Shown: positions 9,720-19,300 of the stretch, piece after piece
How positions within the stretch are numbered: position 1 is the stretch's first letter
Layout of the letters: each line of letters starts with the position of its first letter
Source of the DNA: Pseudomonadota bacterium
Lineage (GTDB): Bacteria; Pseudomonadota; Alphaproteobacteria; Acetobacterales; Acetobacteraceae
NCBI GenBank assembly: GCA_021808055.1
Contig: JAKBCH010000004.1
Coordinates: 11,124 to 75,123, forward strand
DNA: 64,000 nt
Direction: 5' to 3'
Translations under genes and position numbers: made by a program
The notes under the pieces: model-generated
Told to the model about the DNA's origin: nothing
The model's input: the letters and a program-made list of their open reading frames with translations, nothing else
The model's database searches: none

Positions 9720-10360
9720 GTGACATATCTAGTATTTTACCAGGTCGAGATTGCGGATTATGCCCCCGCCTCGTTGCGTACAGGCAAGAATATCGAGCCT
9801 TACATCCGGATTGGTTTAACGCTCCTGTGCCCAGCTTCGGCCCCCTTTCAGCGCGTTTGCTCATCGTCGGGCAAGCCCCTGGCGTTAATGGTGCTAACAA
9901 AACGGGACGGCCATTTACCGGCGATGTCGCTGGCCGGTTGCTCTACCCAACGTTGGTGAAATTCGATTTTGCCAAAGGCTTGTTCCAGGAACACGCCGAT
10001 GATGGGCTGGAAATGCTGGATTGCCGTATCACCAACGCGGTGCGTTGCGCGCCGCCGCAGCACAAGCTGGAAACCTCTGATAAGCTCCACTGCCTGCCGT
10101 ATCTCTCATCTGAGATGGCGGCGATGCCAGATTTGCGGGTGGCCCTTGCCATCGGCACCAAAGCGCATGAGTCAGTTCTGCAGGGCCTGAACCTGAAACC
10201 CAGCCGCTATCCGTTCAAGCACGGTGCCATGCATATGCTCGAAAACGGGCTAATCCTCTCGGATAGTTTTCACACCTCTCAGTATAATGTGAATACCGGG
10301 CGGATTACGCAGGAGATGTTCGAGGAGATCGTGGCCAGCATCCGGCACTTGCTCGCCTGA
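9716..10360 (+). CDS. uracil-DNA glycosylase, family 5 (UdgB-like), iron-sulfur type
   Basis: Removes uracil (and possibly hypoxanthine or other deaminated bases) from DNA. The 214-residue protein has N-terminal cluster cysteines (Cys13, Cys16 in CGLCPRLV), motif 1 as GQAPGVNGANKTGRPFTGD, further cysteines in CRITNAVRCAPP, and motif 2 as FHTSQYNVNTGR. The SQ-N-TGR wording with no polar residue at the usual catalytic site of motif 1 is typical of family 5 rather than family 4. It is translationally coupled to the upstream NYN gene and converges on smpB. Confidence 0.88.
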   Translation: MSDISSILPGRDCGLCPRLVAYRQEYRALHPDWFNAPVPSFGPLSARLLIVGQAPGVNGANKTGRPFTGDVAGRLLYPTLVKFDFAKGLFQEHADDGLEMLDCRITNAVRCAPPQHKLETSDKLHCLPYLSSEMAAMPDLRVALAIGTKAHESVLQGLNLKPSRYPFKHGAMHMLENGLILSDSFHTSQYNVNTGRITQEMFEEIVASIRHLLA

Positions 10361-10363
10361 TGC

Positions 10364-10846
10364 CTATCGGTTCTGCAAAAGCCTGGCCTTGTCGCGCTGC
10401 CAGTCACGCTCGGCGGAAGCCTGGCGCTTATCAGCCTTCTGCTTACCCTCGGCTATGCCCAGGGTCACTTTCGCCAGCCCGCGGTCGTTAAAGAACACAT
10501 CCAACGGCACAATGGTCTGGCGTTCCCGCCCAATGGCGTTGAATATCTGCACACGCTCCTTGTGCTTTACCAGCAGCTTGCGCATCCCCCGCGTCTCAAA
10601 ACGTGAAAGCACACCGACCTGATACTCCGGCACGTACATATTAAACAGATAAAGCTCCCCATCCCGCTCGCCGGCCCAGGCTTCAGTAAGCTGGGCGCGG
10701 CCAAGCCGTAGAGACTTCACCTCAACGCCGCGCAGCACAATCCCCGCCTCTATGGTGGAGAGAATTTTGTAGTCATACCGCGCCTTACGGTTCTGCGCTG
10801 CAATCCCGTGAGAAATAAACGCTGATTTCTTCTTCTCTTTGCTCAA
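10364..10846 (-). CDS. smpB: SsrA-binding protein SmpB
   Basis: Binds tmRNA and places it in the A site of stalled ribosomes for trans-translation. The 160-residue protein shows IAAQNRKARYDYKI, ETIEAGIVLRG-like wording (TIEAGIVLRGVEVKSLR), YLFNMYVPEYQ, and the basic C-terminal tail (KQKADKRQASAERDWQRDK) that enters the mRNA channel. Start overlaps the dapA stop by four bases, so dapA-smpB is an operon, as in many alphaproteobacteria. Confidence 0.96.
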   Translation of the reverse strand: MSKEKKKSAFISHGIAAQNRKARYDYKILSTIEAGIVLRGVEVKSLRLGRAQLTEAWAGERDGELYLFNMYVPEYQVGVLSRFETRGMRKLLVKHKERVQIFNAIGRERQTIVPLDVFFNDRGLAKVTLGIAEGKQKADKRQASAERDWQRDKARLLQNR

Positions 10847-11721
10847 TGCAACAGACCAATTTCCCGCATCACCGCCTCCACCCTCACCGCCGAAGCCGCA
10901 GACACAGGCACCAACGGCAGGCGTACATGGTTAGCCCCAAAACCCAGCAGCGACGCCGCATATTTCACCGGCCCCGGATTGCTCTCACAGAACATGACAT
11001 CATGCAGTGGCACCAGGCGCTGCTGAATGTCCATGGCGGTTTTAATGTCACCCCTGGCCCAGGCACCGTGCATTTCGGCACATAAACGTGGCGCCACATT
11101 GGCGGTGACGGATATGCAGCCATGCCCACCAGAGGCCAGATAGGCCAGCGCGGTATGGTCCTCACCTGAAAACTGGATGAAATTTTTGCCACAGGCCTGG
11201 GTGGTATGCAGCGGGCGGGTGAGGTTCGCGGTCGCGTCCTTCACCCCAGCTATGTTCTTAATCTCCGCCAGCCGCGCCATCGTCTCAACCGACATGTCGA
11301 TCACCGAACGGCCAGGAATATTATAAATGAACACCGGCAAAGCCATTGATTCAGCGATGGCCTTGTAATGCCGGTACAACCCTTCCTGGGTCGGCTTGTT
11401 GTAATAAGGCGTCACCACCAGCACAGCATCCGCCCCGGCGGCCTCGGCATGGCGCGCCAGGCCAATAGCCTCGGCCGTGGAATTGGAGCCAGCGCCTGCC
11501 ATAACCGGCACGCGCCCCTTGGCGGTTTTCACGGCCAGCTCAACCACCTGTTTATGCTCATCATGGCTTAGCGTTGGGGATTCGCCGGTCGTGCCAACAG
11601 GCACAATACCGTTGGTGCCTTCCGCGATCTGCCAATCGATAAGGCGTATGAAAGCCTCATCATCGATGCGCCCATCAACGTGCATGGGCGTCACAAGGGC
11701 GGTGAAAGAGCCATGAAACAT
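10843..11721 (-). CDS. dapA: 4-hydroxy-tetrahydrodipicolinate synthase
   Basis: Condenses pyruvate with aspartate semialdehyde, the first committed step to lysine and meso-diaminopimelate for peptidoglycan. The 292-residue protein begins MFHGSFTALVTP, with GTTGES (43-48), Tyr133 in FIYNIPGR and the Schiff-base Lys161 in AGVKDATAN. The open frame runs much further upstream (to 12210), but the family's length, and AAGGA-like AAGGACT eight bases before the ATG at 11721, set the start here. It forms an operon with smpB and is divergent from the lytic transglycosylase gene. Confidence 0.96.
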   Translation of the reverse strand: MFHGSFTALVTPMHVDGRIDDEAFIRLIDWQIAEGTNGIVPVGTTGESPTLSHDEHKQVVELAVKTAKGRVPVMAGAGSNSTAEAIGLARHAEAAGADAVLVVTPYYNKPTQEGLYRHYKAIAESMALPVFIYNIPGRSVIDMSVETMARLAEIKNIAGVKDATANLTRPLHTTQACGKNFIQFSGEDHTALAYLASGGHGCISVTANVAPRLCAEMHGAWARGDIKTAMDIQQRLVPLHDVMFCESNPGPVKYAASLLGFGANHVRLPLVPVSAASAVRVEAVMREIGLLH

Positions 11722-11832
11722 TTTTAGTCCTTGAGGCGTTTGGTGCAGCATTCCACCTAAACGTCTCTGCCAACGGGGGCAAGCGGTGGGGTATTGTTTG
11801 GCCCGCGCCTCAAGCGCTGCTAGAGGTAACGC

Positions 11833-13425
11833 ATGAAGTTTTGGGCTGCCTTGCCACTGCTCCTTATGCCTGCCTGCGGGCTGGCGCAAACCGCCGCCTC
11901 CCCGCAAATCATGACGGATGTGCAAGCGGGTCAATTTTTCCAGGCGGAGCAACTTGCAACCGCCACCGGCGACCCGTTGGTGACAAAGCTCGTCACCTTT
12001 TTCCGCCTCACCAGCCCTGGCGGCGGCAGCGCTGATGAAATTCAGGCTTTCATAAACGCGAACCCTGACTGGCCAATGCAGGGCCTCCTGAAGCTGCGCG
12101 AAATCCAGGCCTCGGGGCTTTATCAACCCTCTCTCCCCACCATCACGCCGCCTTTCATCACCCAGGTTCAAGCTTTGCACGAAGCTGGGCAAGACAAAGA
12201 AGCCGCACAATTATGGGAAAGCCAAGGCAAGGCCGCCATGGCAGCGGCCAATGCTGACCAGCAACTGCTTTTCTGGCCCGCCCAGAACCTCATCGCCCGT
12301 GCTTTACTGCAAAACAATGATGCCAAGGATGCGTATCAGGTCGTTATCGCCGCAAGCCCTCCAATTGCCGGGGCCGAGGCACGCAGCCAGATCGTCGACC
12401 GCGACTTCCTCGCCGGCTTCCTGCTTCTGCGCTTCCTGAACCAACCGCAGGAGGCCGCAACCTGGTTTCAAGACCTCGCTTCTTCTTCCACCGCGGCCAT
12501 ATCCCAGGCCCGCGCCTATTACTGGTTGGGCCGCAGCGAAAACGGTGCAGCCGCGCAGCAGGATTATGCCCGCGCTGCTGCTTACCCGGACACGTTTTAC
12601 GGCCAGCTCGCCTCGCTCGCCTTGGGCGAATCACCACAAATGCTGGCCCAACGCATCAAATCTGTTCAGGAACCAGGCTTTTCCGTTCAGGACGCCTTGG
12701 ATTTCGGCTTAGGTGAGCTTCCCCGCGCCGCCGTGTTGCTGGTGCAGATGAATGACCCGCACGACGCCACAATTTTCCTTGACCGTATTGGCCAGACGGC
12801 ACTGGACGACAAATCCCGCCTCATGGCCGCGCGTTTGGCGCTTGGGCTGGGCTTCCCGCAATCGGCTGTCGCCATCGCCCGACTTGCCGGCGTTTCCGGC
12901 CAGATGCTGGTGCGTGAGGGTTGGCCAATCCCTTATCATCCGCCTGCCTCCATCCTAGACCCCGCAATCTCCCTCGGCATCATGCGCCAGGAAAGCAGCT
13001 TTAACCCCATCGTCGTCTCCGGCGCCGGAGCGATTGGGTTGATGCAATTGCTTCCCTCCACCGCGCAACGCACCGGCGCGCAATACGGGCTGGCCGCAGA
13101 TAACCTTTTCGACCCCACCCAGAACATGGCCCTGGGTGCTACCTATCTCGCGCAGGAGATAAGAAATTTCGGTAATTGCCTGCCGCTTGCCATCGCCGCC
13201 TATAATGCGGGCCCCACCAATGTCGCCAACTGGTTGGGCGAGAACGGCGATCCTGAACTTGGCACCAATCCTGGCGGAGCGAATATGATCGATTGGCTAG
13301 AGGAAATCCCGTTCAGCGAGACGCGCAACTATGTGCAGCGTGTTGCGGAGAACATTACTATCTACAGGGCCTTGCTCACCGGCTCCGCCACTTCGCCTGT
13401 CGCCAAATGGCTGCAACAGCCATAA
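11833..13425 (+). CDS. soluble lytic murein transglycosylase, Slt type
   Basis: Cleaves the MurNAc-GlcNAc bond of peptidoglycan in the periplasm, giving anhydro-muropeptides. The 530-residue protein has a signal peptide (about 1-18, ending in CGLAQ), a long alpha-helical repeat region (about 25-360) as in the Slt70 superhelix, and a C-terminal catalytic domain: Glu387 in MRQESSFNP, GAIGLMQLLPSTA and IAAYNAGP. The Cys near the cleavage site does not make a clear lipobox. The 3' end overlaps pgpA by 19 bases. Confidence 0.92.
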   Translation: MKFWAALPLLLMPACGLAQTAASPQIMTDVQAGQFFQAEQLATATGDPLVTKLVTFFRLTSPGGGSADEIQAFINANPDWPMQGLLKLREIQASGLYQPSLPTITPPFITQVQALHEAGQDKEAAQLWESQGKAAMAAANADQQLLFWPAQNLIARALLQNNDAKDAYQVVIAASPPIAGAEARSQIVDRDFLAGFLLLRFLNQPQEAATWFQDLASSSTAAISQARAYYWLGRSENGAAAQQDYARAAAYPDTFYGQLASLALGESPQMLAQRIKSVQEPGFSVQDALDFGLGELPRAAVLLVQMNDPHDATIFLDRIGQTALDDKSRLMAARLALGLGFPQSAVAIARLAGVSGQMLVREGWPIPYHPPASILDPAISLGIMRQESSFNPIVVSGAGAIGLMQLLPSTAQRTGAQYGLAADNLFDPTQNMALGATYLAQEIRNFGNCLPLAIAAYNAGPTNVANWLGENGDPELGTNPGGANMIDWLEEIPFSETRNYVQRVAENITIYRALLTGSATSPVAKWLQQP

Positions 13426-13868
13426 CCCCCTGGCGCTTCATAGCTGCGGGCTTCGGCTCTGGCTGGGCCCCAAAAGCGCCGGGCACATTTGGCTCACTGG
13501 TGGGCGTGGTCATCGGCTGTCTGCTGCTGGGGGGCGGGCATTTCGTGCTGCTGGTGGGCATTATTCTGGCCACAGCGATCGGTCTTTTTGCCATTCGCCA
13601 ATTGCCGGAAGCAAGCATAGACCCCGGCTGGATCGTAATCGACGAAATTGCCGGGCAGATGATCCCGCTGCTGGCGCTCCGCAGCTTCAACCCCTGGGGC
13701 GCGCTAGCCGCCTTCGCGCTGTTCCGGCTGTTCGACATTTGGAAGCCTTGGCCGGTGAGTTGGGCAGACCGCCGCCGGGATGAATTCGGCATCATGGGTG
13801 ACGATATCATCGCCGGACTACTTGCCTTGGCCGCATTATTGATCTTGCATAAGGTGTTACCGCTATGA
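13407..13868 (+). CDS. pgpA: phosphatidylglycerophosphatase A
   Basis: Removes phosphate from phosphatidylglycerol-phosphate at the inner membrane. The 153-residue protein has the family signature GSGWAPKAPGTFGSL near the N-terminus, hydrophobic segments at about 31-55 and 130-150, and the acidic DEIAGQMI in the middle with WADRRRDEFGIMGDD near the end. The frame can be read from 13293, but ATG at 13407 puts the first conserved residues at the normal position. It overlaps the slt stop and its own stop overlaps pncC, so slt-pgpA-pncC-panB read as one unit. Confidence 0.9.
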   Translation: MAATAITPWRFIAAGFGSGWAPKAPGTFGSLVGVVIGCLLLGGGHFVLLVGIILATAIGLFAIRQLPEASIDPGWIVIDEIAGQMIPLLALRSFNPWGALAAFALFRLFDIWKPWPVSWADRRRDEFGIMGDDIIAGLLALAALLILHKVLPL

Positions 13869-14341
13869 ACGCCACCGAACTAACCGCACTTTATAAAGCC
13901 AGGAACATGACCCTGGCCACGGCGGAAAGCTGCACGGGCGGGCTGGTGGCCGGTGCCATCACCGCGATTCCCGGCTCATCTTCTGTGTTCACCCACGGCT
14001 TCGTAACCTATGCCAACGCGGCAAAAACCAAAATGCTGGGTGTGCCCGAGGCCATGCTGGCCGCGCATGGCGCGGTCTCGGCTGAGGTCGCGCGGGCCAT
14101 GGCGGAAGGGGCGCGCACCCGCGCGGGCACAAATGCCGCTATCTCTGTTACCGGCATTGCCGGACCAGATGGCGGCAGCGCGGAAAAACCGGTTGGAACC
14201 GTCTGGTTTGCTCTGGCTTCGGCTGCCGGCAGCATTGTTGAGCACCGGCTTTTCACAGGCAGCCGCGACAAAATTCGCGCCCAGGCTGTGGCTTTCGCCC
14301 TGGCCTTAGCCGCCCGGGCCGCCATACCGGAAGGAGTTTAA
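13865..14341 (+). CDS. pncC: nicotinamide-nucleotide amidase (CinA C-terminal domain protein)
   Basis: Hydrolyses NMN to nicotinate mononucleotide and ammonia in the pyridine nucleotide cycle. The 158-residue protein is a stand-alone CinA C-terminal domain: TLATAESCTGGLVAGAIT (16-33), GSSSVFTHGFVTYAN, and SVTGIAGPDGGSAEKPVGTVW. No N-terminal molybdopterin-binding-like CinA domain is present. The start overlaps the pgpA stop by four bases and panB begins one base after its stop, putting two cofactor genes in a row. Confidence 0.92.
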   Translation: MNATELTALYKARNMTLATAESCTGGLVAGAITAIPGSSSVFTHGFVTYANAAKTKMLGVPEAMLAAHGAVSAEVARAMAEGARTRAGTNAAISVTGIAGPDGGSAEKPVGTVWFALASAAGSIVEHRLFTGSRDKIRAQAVAFALALAARAAIPEGV

Positions 14342-14342
14342 A

Positions 14343-15119
14343 ATGAGCAGAACGCTGAGCGCCTGGGACAAGGCAAAGCGCGAAGGCCGCAAATTGGCGA
14401 TGATCACCGCCTATGACGCCACTGCCGCGCGGCTTGCTGAGGCGGCGGGAGTTGATGCGCTGCTGGTCGGCGATTCTCTCGGCATGGTCGTGGGCGGCGA
14501 AGCCGACACGCTGCGCGTTAGCCTGGATCAGATGGAATACCACACAGCCATCGTTGCCAAGGCTGTAACCAAGCCGCTGGTTATGGCTGATCTACCTTTC
14601 GGCAGTTTCGAGGAAAGCCCTGCGCAAGCCTTTGCTGCCTGTGCGCGGCTGCTGAAGGCCGGCGCGCAGATCGTGAAAGTCGAAGGCGGTGCCACGATGG
14701 TGGAGACCGTTGCCTTCCTCTCTCGCCGCGCCGTGCCGGTTTGCGCCCATATCGGTCTGACGCCCCAGCATGTGCGCCAGATCGGCGGCTTCAAACGCCA
14801 AGGCAAAACGCCGGAGGCCGCAGCGCAATTGCTTGAGGATGCGCTGGCGTTGGTCGATGCCGGGGCAAGATTATTGCTGATGGAGGCCATCCCCTCCGAA
14901 CTCGCGGCGGAAATCACCACGAAACTGCCCATCCCCACCATCGGCATTGGTGCCGGGCCGGGAACGGATGCACAGGTGCTGGTGTTGCATGACGTACTAG
15001 GCCTTACCCCCGGCCACGCGCCATCATTCGCGAAAAAATATCTGGATGGCGCGGGTTTGATAACCAGCGCGCTGGCCAATTTTGTGAACGAGGTGCGGGA
15101 CGGCACTTTCCCCACCTGA
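14343..15119 (+). CDS. panB: 3-methyl-2-oxobutanoate hydroxymethyltransferase
   Basis: Adds a hydroxymethyl group from methylene-THF to ketoisovalerate to make ketopantoate, the first step to pantothenate and CoA. The 258-residue protein shows KLAMITAYDATAARLAEAAG, VGDSLGMVVGG with the metal-binding Asp, VKVEGG, CAHIGLTPQH and TIGIGAGPGTDAQVLV. GGAG lies upstream of the ATG, partly in the pncC stop. panC and panE are not in this window. A strong bidirectional terminator follows. Confidence 0.96.
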   Translation: MSRTLSAWDKAKREGRKLAMITAYDATAARLAEAAGVDALLVGDSLGMVVGGEADTLRVSLDQMEYHTAIVAKAVTKPLVMADLPFGSFEESPAQAFAACARLLKAGAQIVKVEGGATMVETVAFLSRRAVPVCAHIGLTPQHVRQIGGFKRQGKTPEAAAQLLEDALALVDAGARLLLMEAIPSELAAEITTKLPIPTIGIGAGPGTDAQVLVLHDVLGLTPGHAPSFAKKYLDGAGLITSALANFVNEVRDGTFPT

Positions 15120-15121
15120 AG

Positions 15122-15155
15122 AATAAACCCTTCCGCTGTAGCGGAAGGGTTTATT
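15122..15155. terminator. bidirectional Rho-independent terminator between panB and ftsH
   Basis: AATAAACCCTTCCGC (15122-15136) and GCGGAAGGGTTTATT (15141-15155) form a perfect 15-bp stem with the 4-base loop TGTA. It sits three bases after the panB stop and 11 bases from the ftsH stop on the other strand. Because the stem begins with A/T pairs on both sides it can act as an intrinsic terminator in both directions. Confidence 0.9.
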
Positions 15156-15166
15156 TAACCGATTAA

Positions 15167-17083
15167 TTAAGCCGGAACCTGCCCCAGACCAGGCGCTTCC
15201 GGTTTAGGAACCGCCGTTGGCACAGAGCCCCGGCGGTTATTGTTGTCAGGCATCGGCTCATCCACCACCTTGCGGATAATCTTTTCTCCGCGCAGCACCA
15301 TCTGGATTTCATCGCCGGAGAGGGTTTCATATTCCAACAACCCCTGGGCCAGGCGCTCCAAATCCTCGCTACGTTCCGTTAGAATACGCTTCGCCTCGGC
15401 ATAGGCATGATCGATGATCCGCCGCACTTCATCATCAATCTCCCGTGCTGTCGCCTCGGAGACGTTCTTGGCACCGCCCATGGAATGGCCCAAAAACACT
15501 TCCTGGCCATTATCCACGTAGGAAACCATGCCCAGCTTCTCGGACATGCCCCATTCGGAGACCATCCGCCGAGTGGTGTCGGTCGCCATTTTGATATCGC
15601 CAGAGGCACCGTTGGAAACCTTATCCGGCCCAAACACCAACTCTTCCGCCGCACGGCCACCCATGGCCATAATGAGCTGCTGAAGCAATTTCAACTTGCT
15701 CATGGAGTAACGATCGCCTTCCGGCAGGCTCATCACCATGCCCAAAGCCCGGCCACGCGGGATGATGGTGGCCTTATGCACCGGGTCGCATTCAGGCAGG
15801 GTAATGGAGCAGATGGCGTGCCCGCCTTCATGGTAGGCGGTCATCTTCTTTTCATCGTCGGACATGACAAGCGAGCGGCGCTCCGCCCCCATCATCACCT
15901 TGTCCTTCGCATGCTCAAATTCCGCCATGGCGACCACGCGCTTGCCGATGCGCGCCGCCAGCAACGCGGCCTCGTTCACAAGGTTTGCGAGGTCAGCACC
16001 CGAAAAGCCTGGCGTGCCGCGCGCAATGGTTTTGGCATCCACGTCAGATGCCAAAGGCACCTTGCGCATATGCACTTTCAAAATCTTCTCACGGCCCGTG
16101 ACATCCGGGTTCGGCACCACCACCTGACGGTCAAAACGGCCCGGGCGCAGCAATGCTGGATCCAGCACGTCCGGCCGGTTGGTGGCCGCAATCAAAATCA
16201 CGCCCTCATTGGACTCAAACCCGTCCATCTCCACCAACATCTGGTTGAGCGTCTGCTCGCGCTCGTCATTACCGCCGCCAAGCCCGGCACCACGGTGGCG
16301 GCCCACAGCATCGATTTCATCGATGAAGATAATGCAAGGCGCATTCTTCTTGCCCTGTTCAAACATGTCCCGCACGCGAGACGCACCCACGCCCACGAAC
16401 ATTTCAACGAAGTCAGAGCCCGAGATGGTGAAGAACGGCACATTCGCCTCACCTGCGATGGCGCGGGCCAACAGCGTTTTACCCGTGCCGGGCGGGCCCA
16501 CCAGCAAGCAGCCTTTGGGAATTTTACCACCCAGGCGCTGAAACTTCTGTGGGTCGCGCAGAAATTCCACAATCTCCTGCAATTCGCCCTTGGCTTCGTC
16601 GATACCCGCCACATCCTCAAACGTCACCCGACCCTGCTTTTCAGTCAGCAGCCTGGCGCGGGACTTGCCAAACCCCATGGCACGGCCGCCGCCGCCTTGC
16701 ATCTGGCGCATGAAGAATATCCACACACCCAAAATCAATAGCATCGGTGCCCAGTTTAGCAGCGCACGCAACAGCGGGTTCATGCTGTCGCCTTCCGGCT
16801 TCGCTGTTACGTTCACGCCGGCATTGGTTAACTTAGAGACCAAAGACGGATCGGATGGCGCATAGGTCTCAAAGCTCTTGCCGTCCTTTGTGCTGCCGGT
16901 GATGTCGTTGCCGACGATAACAACGCTCTGGACCTGGTTATTCTTAACCTCGTCAAGAAAGCTGGAATAGGCAATTTCGGATGAATCGTTTTGGGTGCTG
17001 GTCGGCTGAAAAACGTTAAACAGCACAACCAAAAACAAAGCCACAACAACCCATAACGCAATATTTCGACCCAGATTGTTCAT
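15167..17083 (-). CDS. ftsH: ATP-dependent zinc metalloprotease FtsH
   Basis: Inner-membrane AAA+ protease that removes damaged membrane proteins and short-lived regulators. The 638-residue protein has two membrane segments (about 7-25 and 107-126) around a periplasmic domain, Walker A GPPGTGKT (196-203), Walker B IIFIDEID (251-258), the SRH region ([19 protein letters not shown]) and the zinc site HEGGH (418-422), where most relatives have HEAGH; the HExxH core is intact. It is the last gene of pal-cpoB-tilS-ftsH, 123 bases after tilS, so it may also have its own promoter. Confidence 0.96.
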   Translation of the reverse strand: MNNLGRNIALWVVVALFLVVLFNVFQPTSTQNDSSEIAYSSFLDEVKNNQVQSVVIVGNDITGSTKDGKSFETYAPSDPSLVSKLTNAGVNVTAKPEGDSMNPLLRALLNWAPMLLILGVWIFFMRQMQGGGGRAMGFGKSRARLLTEKQGRVTFEDVAGIDEAKGELQEIVEFLRDPQKFQRLGGKIPKGCLLVGPPGTGKTLLARAIAGEANVPFFTISGSDFVEMFVGVGASRVRDMFEQGKKNAPCIIFIDEIDAVGRHRGAGLGGGNDEREQTLNQMLVEMDGFESNEGVILIAATNRPDVLDPALLRPGRFDRQVVVPNPDVTGREKILKVHMRKVPLASDVDAKTIARGTPGFSGADLANLVNEAALLAARIGKRVVAMAEFEHAKDKVMMGAERRSLVMSDDEKKMTAYHEGGHAICSITLPECDPVHKATIIPRGRALGMVMSLPEGDRYSMSKLKLLQQLIMAMGGRAAEELVFGPDKVSNGASGDIKMATDTTRRMVSEWGMSEKLGMVSYVDNGQEVFLGHSMGGAKNVSEATAREIDDEVRRIIDHAYAEAKRILTERSEDLERLAQGLLEYETLSGDEIQMVLRGEKIIRKVVDEPMPDNNNRRGSVPTAVPKPEAPGLGQVPA

Positions 17084-17206
17084 CTAGACTTTCCAATTCT
17101 TTCAGTCGGTTCCTCCGCCCTGCAATAGGCACGGAGTTTCGCTTTGAGCACATTTGGGCATATTGCACAGAATTCCCAGCCCAGCACAAATAAATCGTGA
17201 GTCAGA

Positions 17207-18361
17207 CTAAACCTGAAAAGGCCGGGTTGTGGCGGGCATGGGTGGGCAAAAAATGGCTGGGGCTGGAAAAATGACGCCCCCTTGCGCATCCCGCAACGCC
17301 GGCAGGCCGCGCAGCACGAGGCTGGGCAAACTGCCAAATCCACGAAACATCGCCGCATCCTGGCCTAACGCCCCGAAGCTTGCCATGCTGGCCTGTGGCT
17401 CTGTAAGAACAAAGCGCCCATCCCAGAACGCATGGCTTGCTGCTGGCACCGGTGGAGCGCAAGCGGCAGGTTCCCGCGCCAATAACCAGCCAGGCCCTAA
17501 CCGGCCAGCGGTGGCGATTCGTACCCCACCCAGCGTTGCCGGGCGCAGAGACGCGGCCAGGCGGTGCACCGCCTCTTGCCGGGGTGAATAAGCGCGTCCG
17601 CCGATCGTTCTCAGCAGCACGCTCAATGCCGCCTGTGGTGCGGCGGTAGCGTCAAGCACCGCATAACCTTCAGGATAAAGCCGCGCGCACCGGGCCAAAA
17701 AATCCGCGGCCTCTAATTCCTGCGCCACGCGCCCAGTCGAATTTCTTGCAGATATGCCTGCGCTCGCCTGTCGAATCCTAACCCGCTCGAATTTGGCCGA
17801 TTGGTTGGAGGGGTCTTCCACCCATTCCATCCCAACTTCGCGCAGATACTCCCGCAATGCAGCCGAACGAATACCCAGTAACGGGCGGATGAGCACAACC
17901 TCGTTCCGCGCACTCCAACTTGCCATGCCCTCCGCACCACCAGGGCCACGCCGGGCGCGCATCGCCACGGTTTCATTCTGGTCATCCTGATGATGGCCAA
18001 ATGCGAGATACAAAAACCCTGCTTCCGCCGCCGTCGCCGCCAGCACATTGTGCCTGGCGTAGCGGGCACGCTCCTGCATGGCGGGGCCATGGCGCAAACT
18101 CAGTTCGAGAATCCGGCTTTGAATACCCCGTGCAGCCAAACGGCTGGCCGTCAGCCTCGCCTCGCTGTCGGAGTCTTCCCGCAGCCCATGATCCGCGATG
18201 AGCGCCAGTACCGCTCCGCCTTTGGCTTGGCAATATTCCTGGGTCAACAATGCCAGGGCTGTACTATCCGCTCCGCCGGAGGCCGCAACCGCCACACGTG
18301 GCACCCCTGCTTGCGGCAAAAGCCGCTGCATAGCCGCCGCAAATCTGGCCGTTACTGGCAA
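17207..18361 (-). CDS. tilS: tRNA(Ile)-lysidine synthase
   Basis: Converts C34 of the CAU-anticodon tRNA-Ile to lysidine so that it reads AUA. The 384-residue protein has the N-type ATPase P-loop SGGADS (28-33), LIADHGLREDSDSEA, the FGHHQDDQNET motif and RPLLGI. After the roughly 210-residue catalytic domain comes a less conserved C-terminal part without clear landmarks. It starts ten bases inside the end of cpoB, so translation is coupled. The cpoB-tilS-ftsH order is common in alphaproteobacteria. Confidence 0.92.
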   Translation of the reverse strand: MPVTARFAAAMQRLLPQAGVPRVAVAASGGADSTALALLTQEYCQAKGGAVLALIADHGLREDSDSEARLTASRLAARGIQSRILELSLRHGPAMQERARYARHNVLAATAAEAGFLYLAFGHHQDDQNETVAMRARRGPGGAEGMASWSARNEVVLIRPLLGIRSAALREYLREVGMEWVEDPSNQSAKFERVRIRQASAGISARNSTGRVAQELEAADFLARCARLYPEGYAVLDATAAPQAALSVLLRTIGGRAYSPRQEAVHRLAASLRPATLGGVRIATAGRLGPGWLLAREPAACAPPVPAASHAFWDGRFVLTEPQASMASFGALGQDAAMFRGFGSLPSLVLRGLPALRDAQGGVIFPAPAIFCPPMPATTRPFQV

Positions 18362-19239
18362 TGCGCGCGTCTGGATACCGCGTCGATATCGTTCTTCATT
18401 CCAACCGAAGGCGTGGTGAATTGGCTGTTGAGCGACGCCAGGGTTTCACAGGCCTCCTGATTCTGGTGAATCGCAGCCAGTGATGAAGCAAGGCCCAACA
18501 AGGAACGTGGCGCGTAAGTGCCATTCTTGTTCATGTTGTAGCTATTGTAATATGCCACGGCCGCACTCTGCGAATCACCCTCGGCAGCATAACTCTGCGC
18601 TACCAAATATTGCGCCCGGTACGCCTGTGGTGCTGATTTATGAGCGGTAACAATACCCTGGGCCAGTTTTTGCGCGGTGGCGTAGTCATGCTTTCCGTAA
18701 GCTGCGATAGCGGCCTGCAACGCTGCCTTCGGATCGGTTGGCGCAGTTGCTTGCGGGGGTGTGGGCGCGAGGGATGGCGCGGTACCTGCCTGAAGGCCAG
18801 CGGTAGTAGCTGACGCACCCCCTGCCCCCCCTGCACTCCCAGGTGCGCCTCCTGGTGCGCTGCTGCTGCCGACACCCATCTGGAACTTCAGATCGCCGAT
18901 TTCTTTCTGCGTCTGATCGTTCTGGGTCTGCACCTGGTGTTGAAGATCTGAAACCTGCCCGTTCAAGCTTTGCACCTGGGCCTGCAGTTGCTGCACTTGC
19001 GTCAACAAGGTGGGAACCAGCGAATTAGCAGATCCGCCGCTCGGGGGCGGGGCGGTCGTTCCGCCCAAGGACGATCCGCCATTGCCCCCGCCCTGGGTCT
19101 GAAGTTGTTGTATCTGCTGCTGCATCTGCAAAATCTCATTTTGCAGGGCAATGCCTTCCTGGCTCTGAATCAGTGGCTGAGCGGATGCGGCCAGCGGCAT
19201 AAGCAACGCGGCGGCAAAAAACGGAACACGGTAGCGCAT
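18352..19239 (-). CDS. cpoB: Tol-Pal system coordinator CpoB/YbgF
   Basis: Periplasmic protein linking the Tol-Pal machine to peptidoglycan synthesis at division. The 295-residue protein has a signal peptide (RYRVPFFAAALLMPLAASA), a Gln-rich coiled coil (QNEILQMQQQIQQL and a second VQSLNGQVSDLQHQVQ stretch) broken by a Gly/Ser linker, a low-complexity Gly/Ala/Pro/Thr region, then TPR repeats (DPKAALQAAIAAYGKHDYATA onwards). The start at 19239 has CTGGAG five bases upstream; a longer frame to 19287 lacks a site. It lies downstream of pal, separated by two hairpins. Confidence 0.9.
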   Translation of the reverse strand: MRYRVPFFAAALLMPLAASAQPLIQSQEGIALQNEILQMQQQIQQLQTQGGGNGGSSLGGTTAPPPSGGSANSLVPTLLTQVQQLQAQVQSLNGQVSDLQHQVQTQNDQTQKEIGDLKFQMGVGSSSAPGGAPGSAGGAGGASATTAGLQAGTAPSLAPTPPQATAPTDPKAALQAAIAAYGKHDYATAQKLAQGIVTAHKSAPQAYRAQYLVAQSYAAEGDSQSAAVAYYNSYNMNKNGTYAPRSLLGLASSLAAIHQNQEACETLASLNSQFTTPSVGMKNDIDAVSRRAHCQ

Positions 19240-19300
19240 TGAAACTCCAGTCTGAGCCTTCGGATGCACGTAGATATAGACGCGCATACGCCCAAAACAA

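Noticed and set aside
11722..12210. N-terminal extension of DapA
   Set aside because: It overlaps the divergent slt gene, is not DapA-like, and would make the protein 455 residues instead of about 290.
15407..16741. 444-residue plus-strand open frame opposite ftsH
   Set aside because: Shadow of ftsH; amino-acid content (His, Arg, Gln) is that of an antisense frame.
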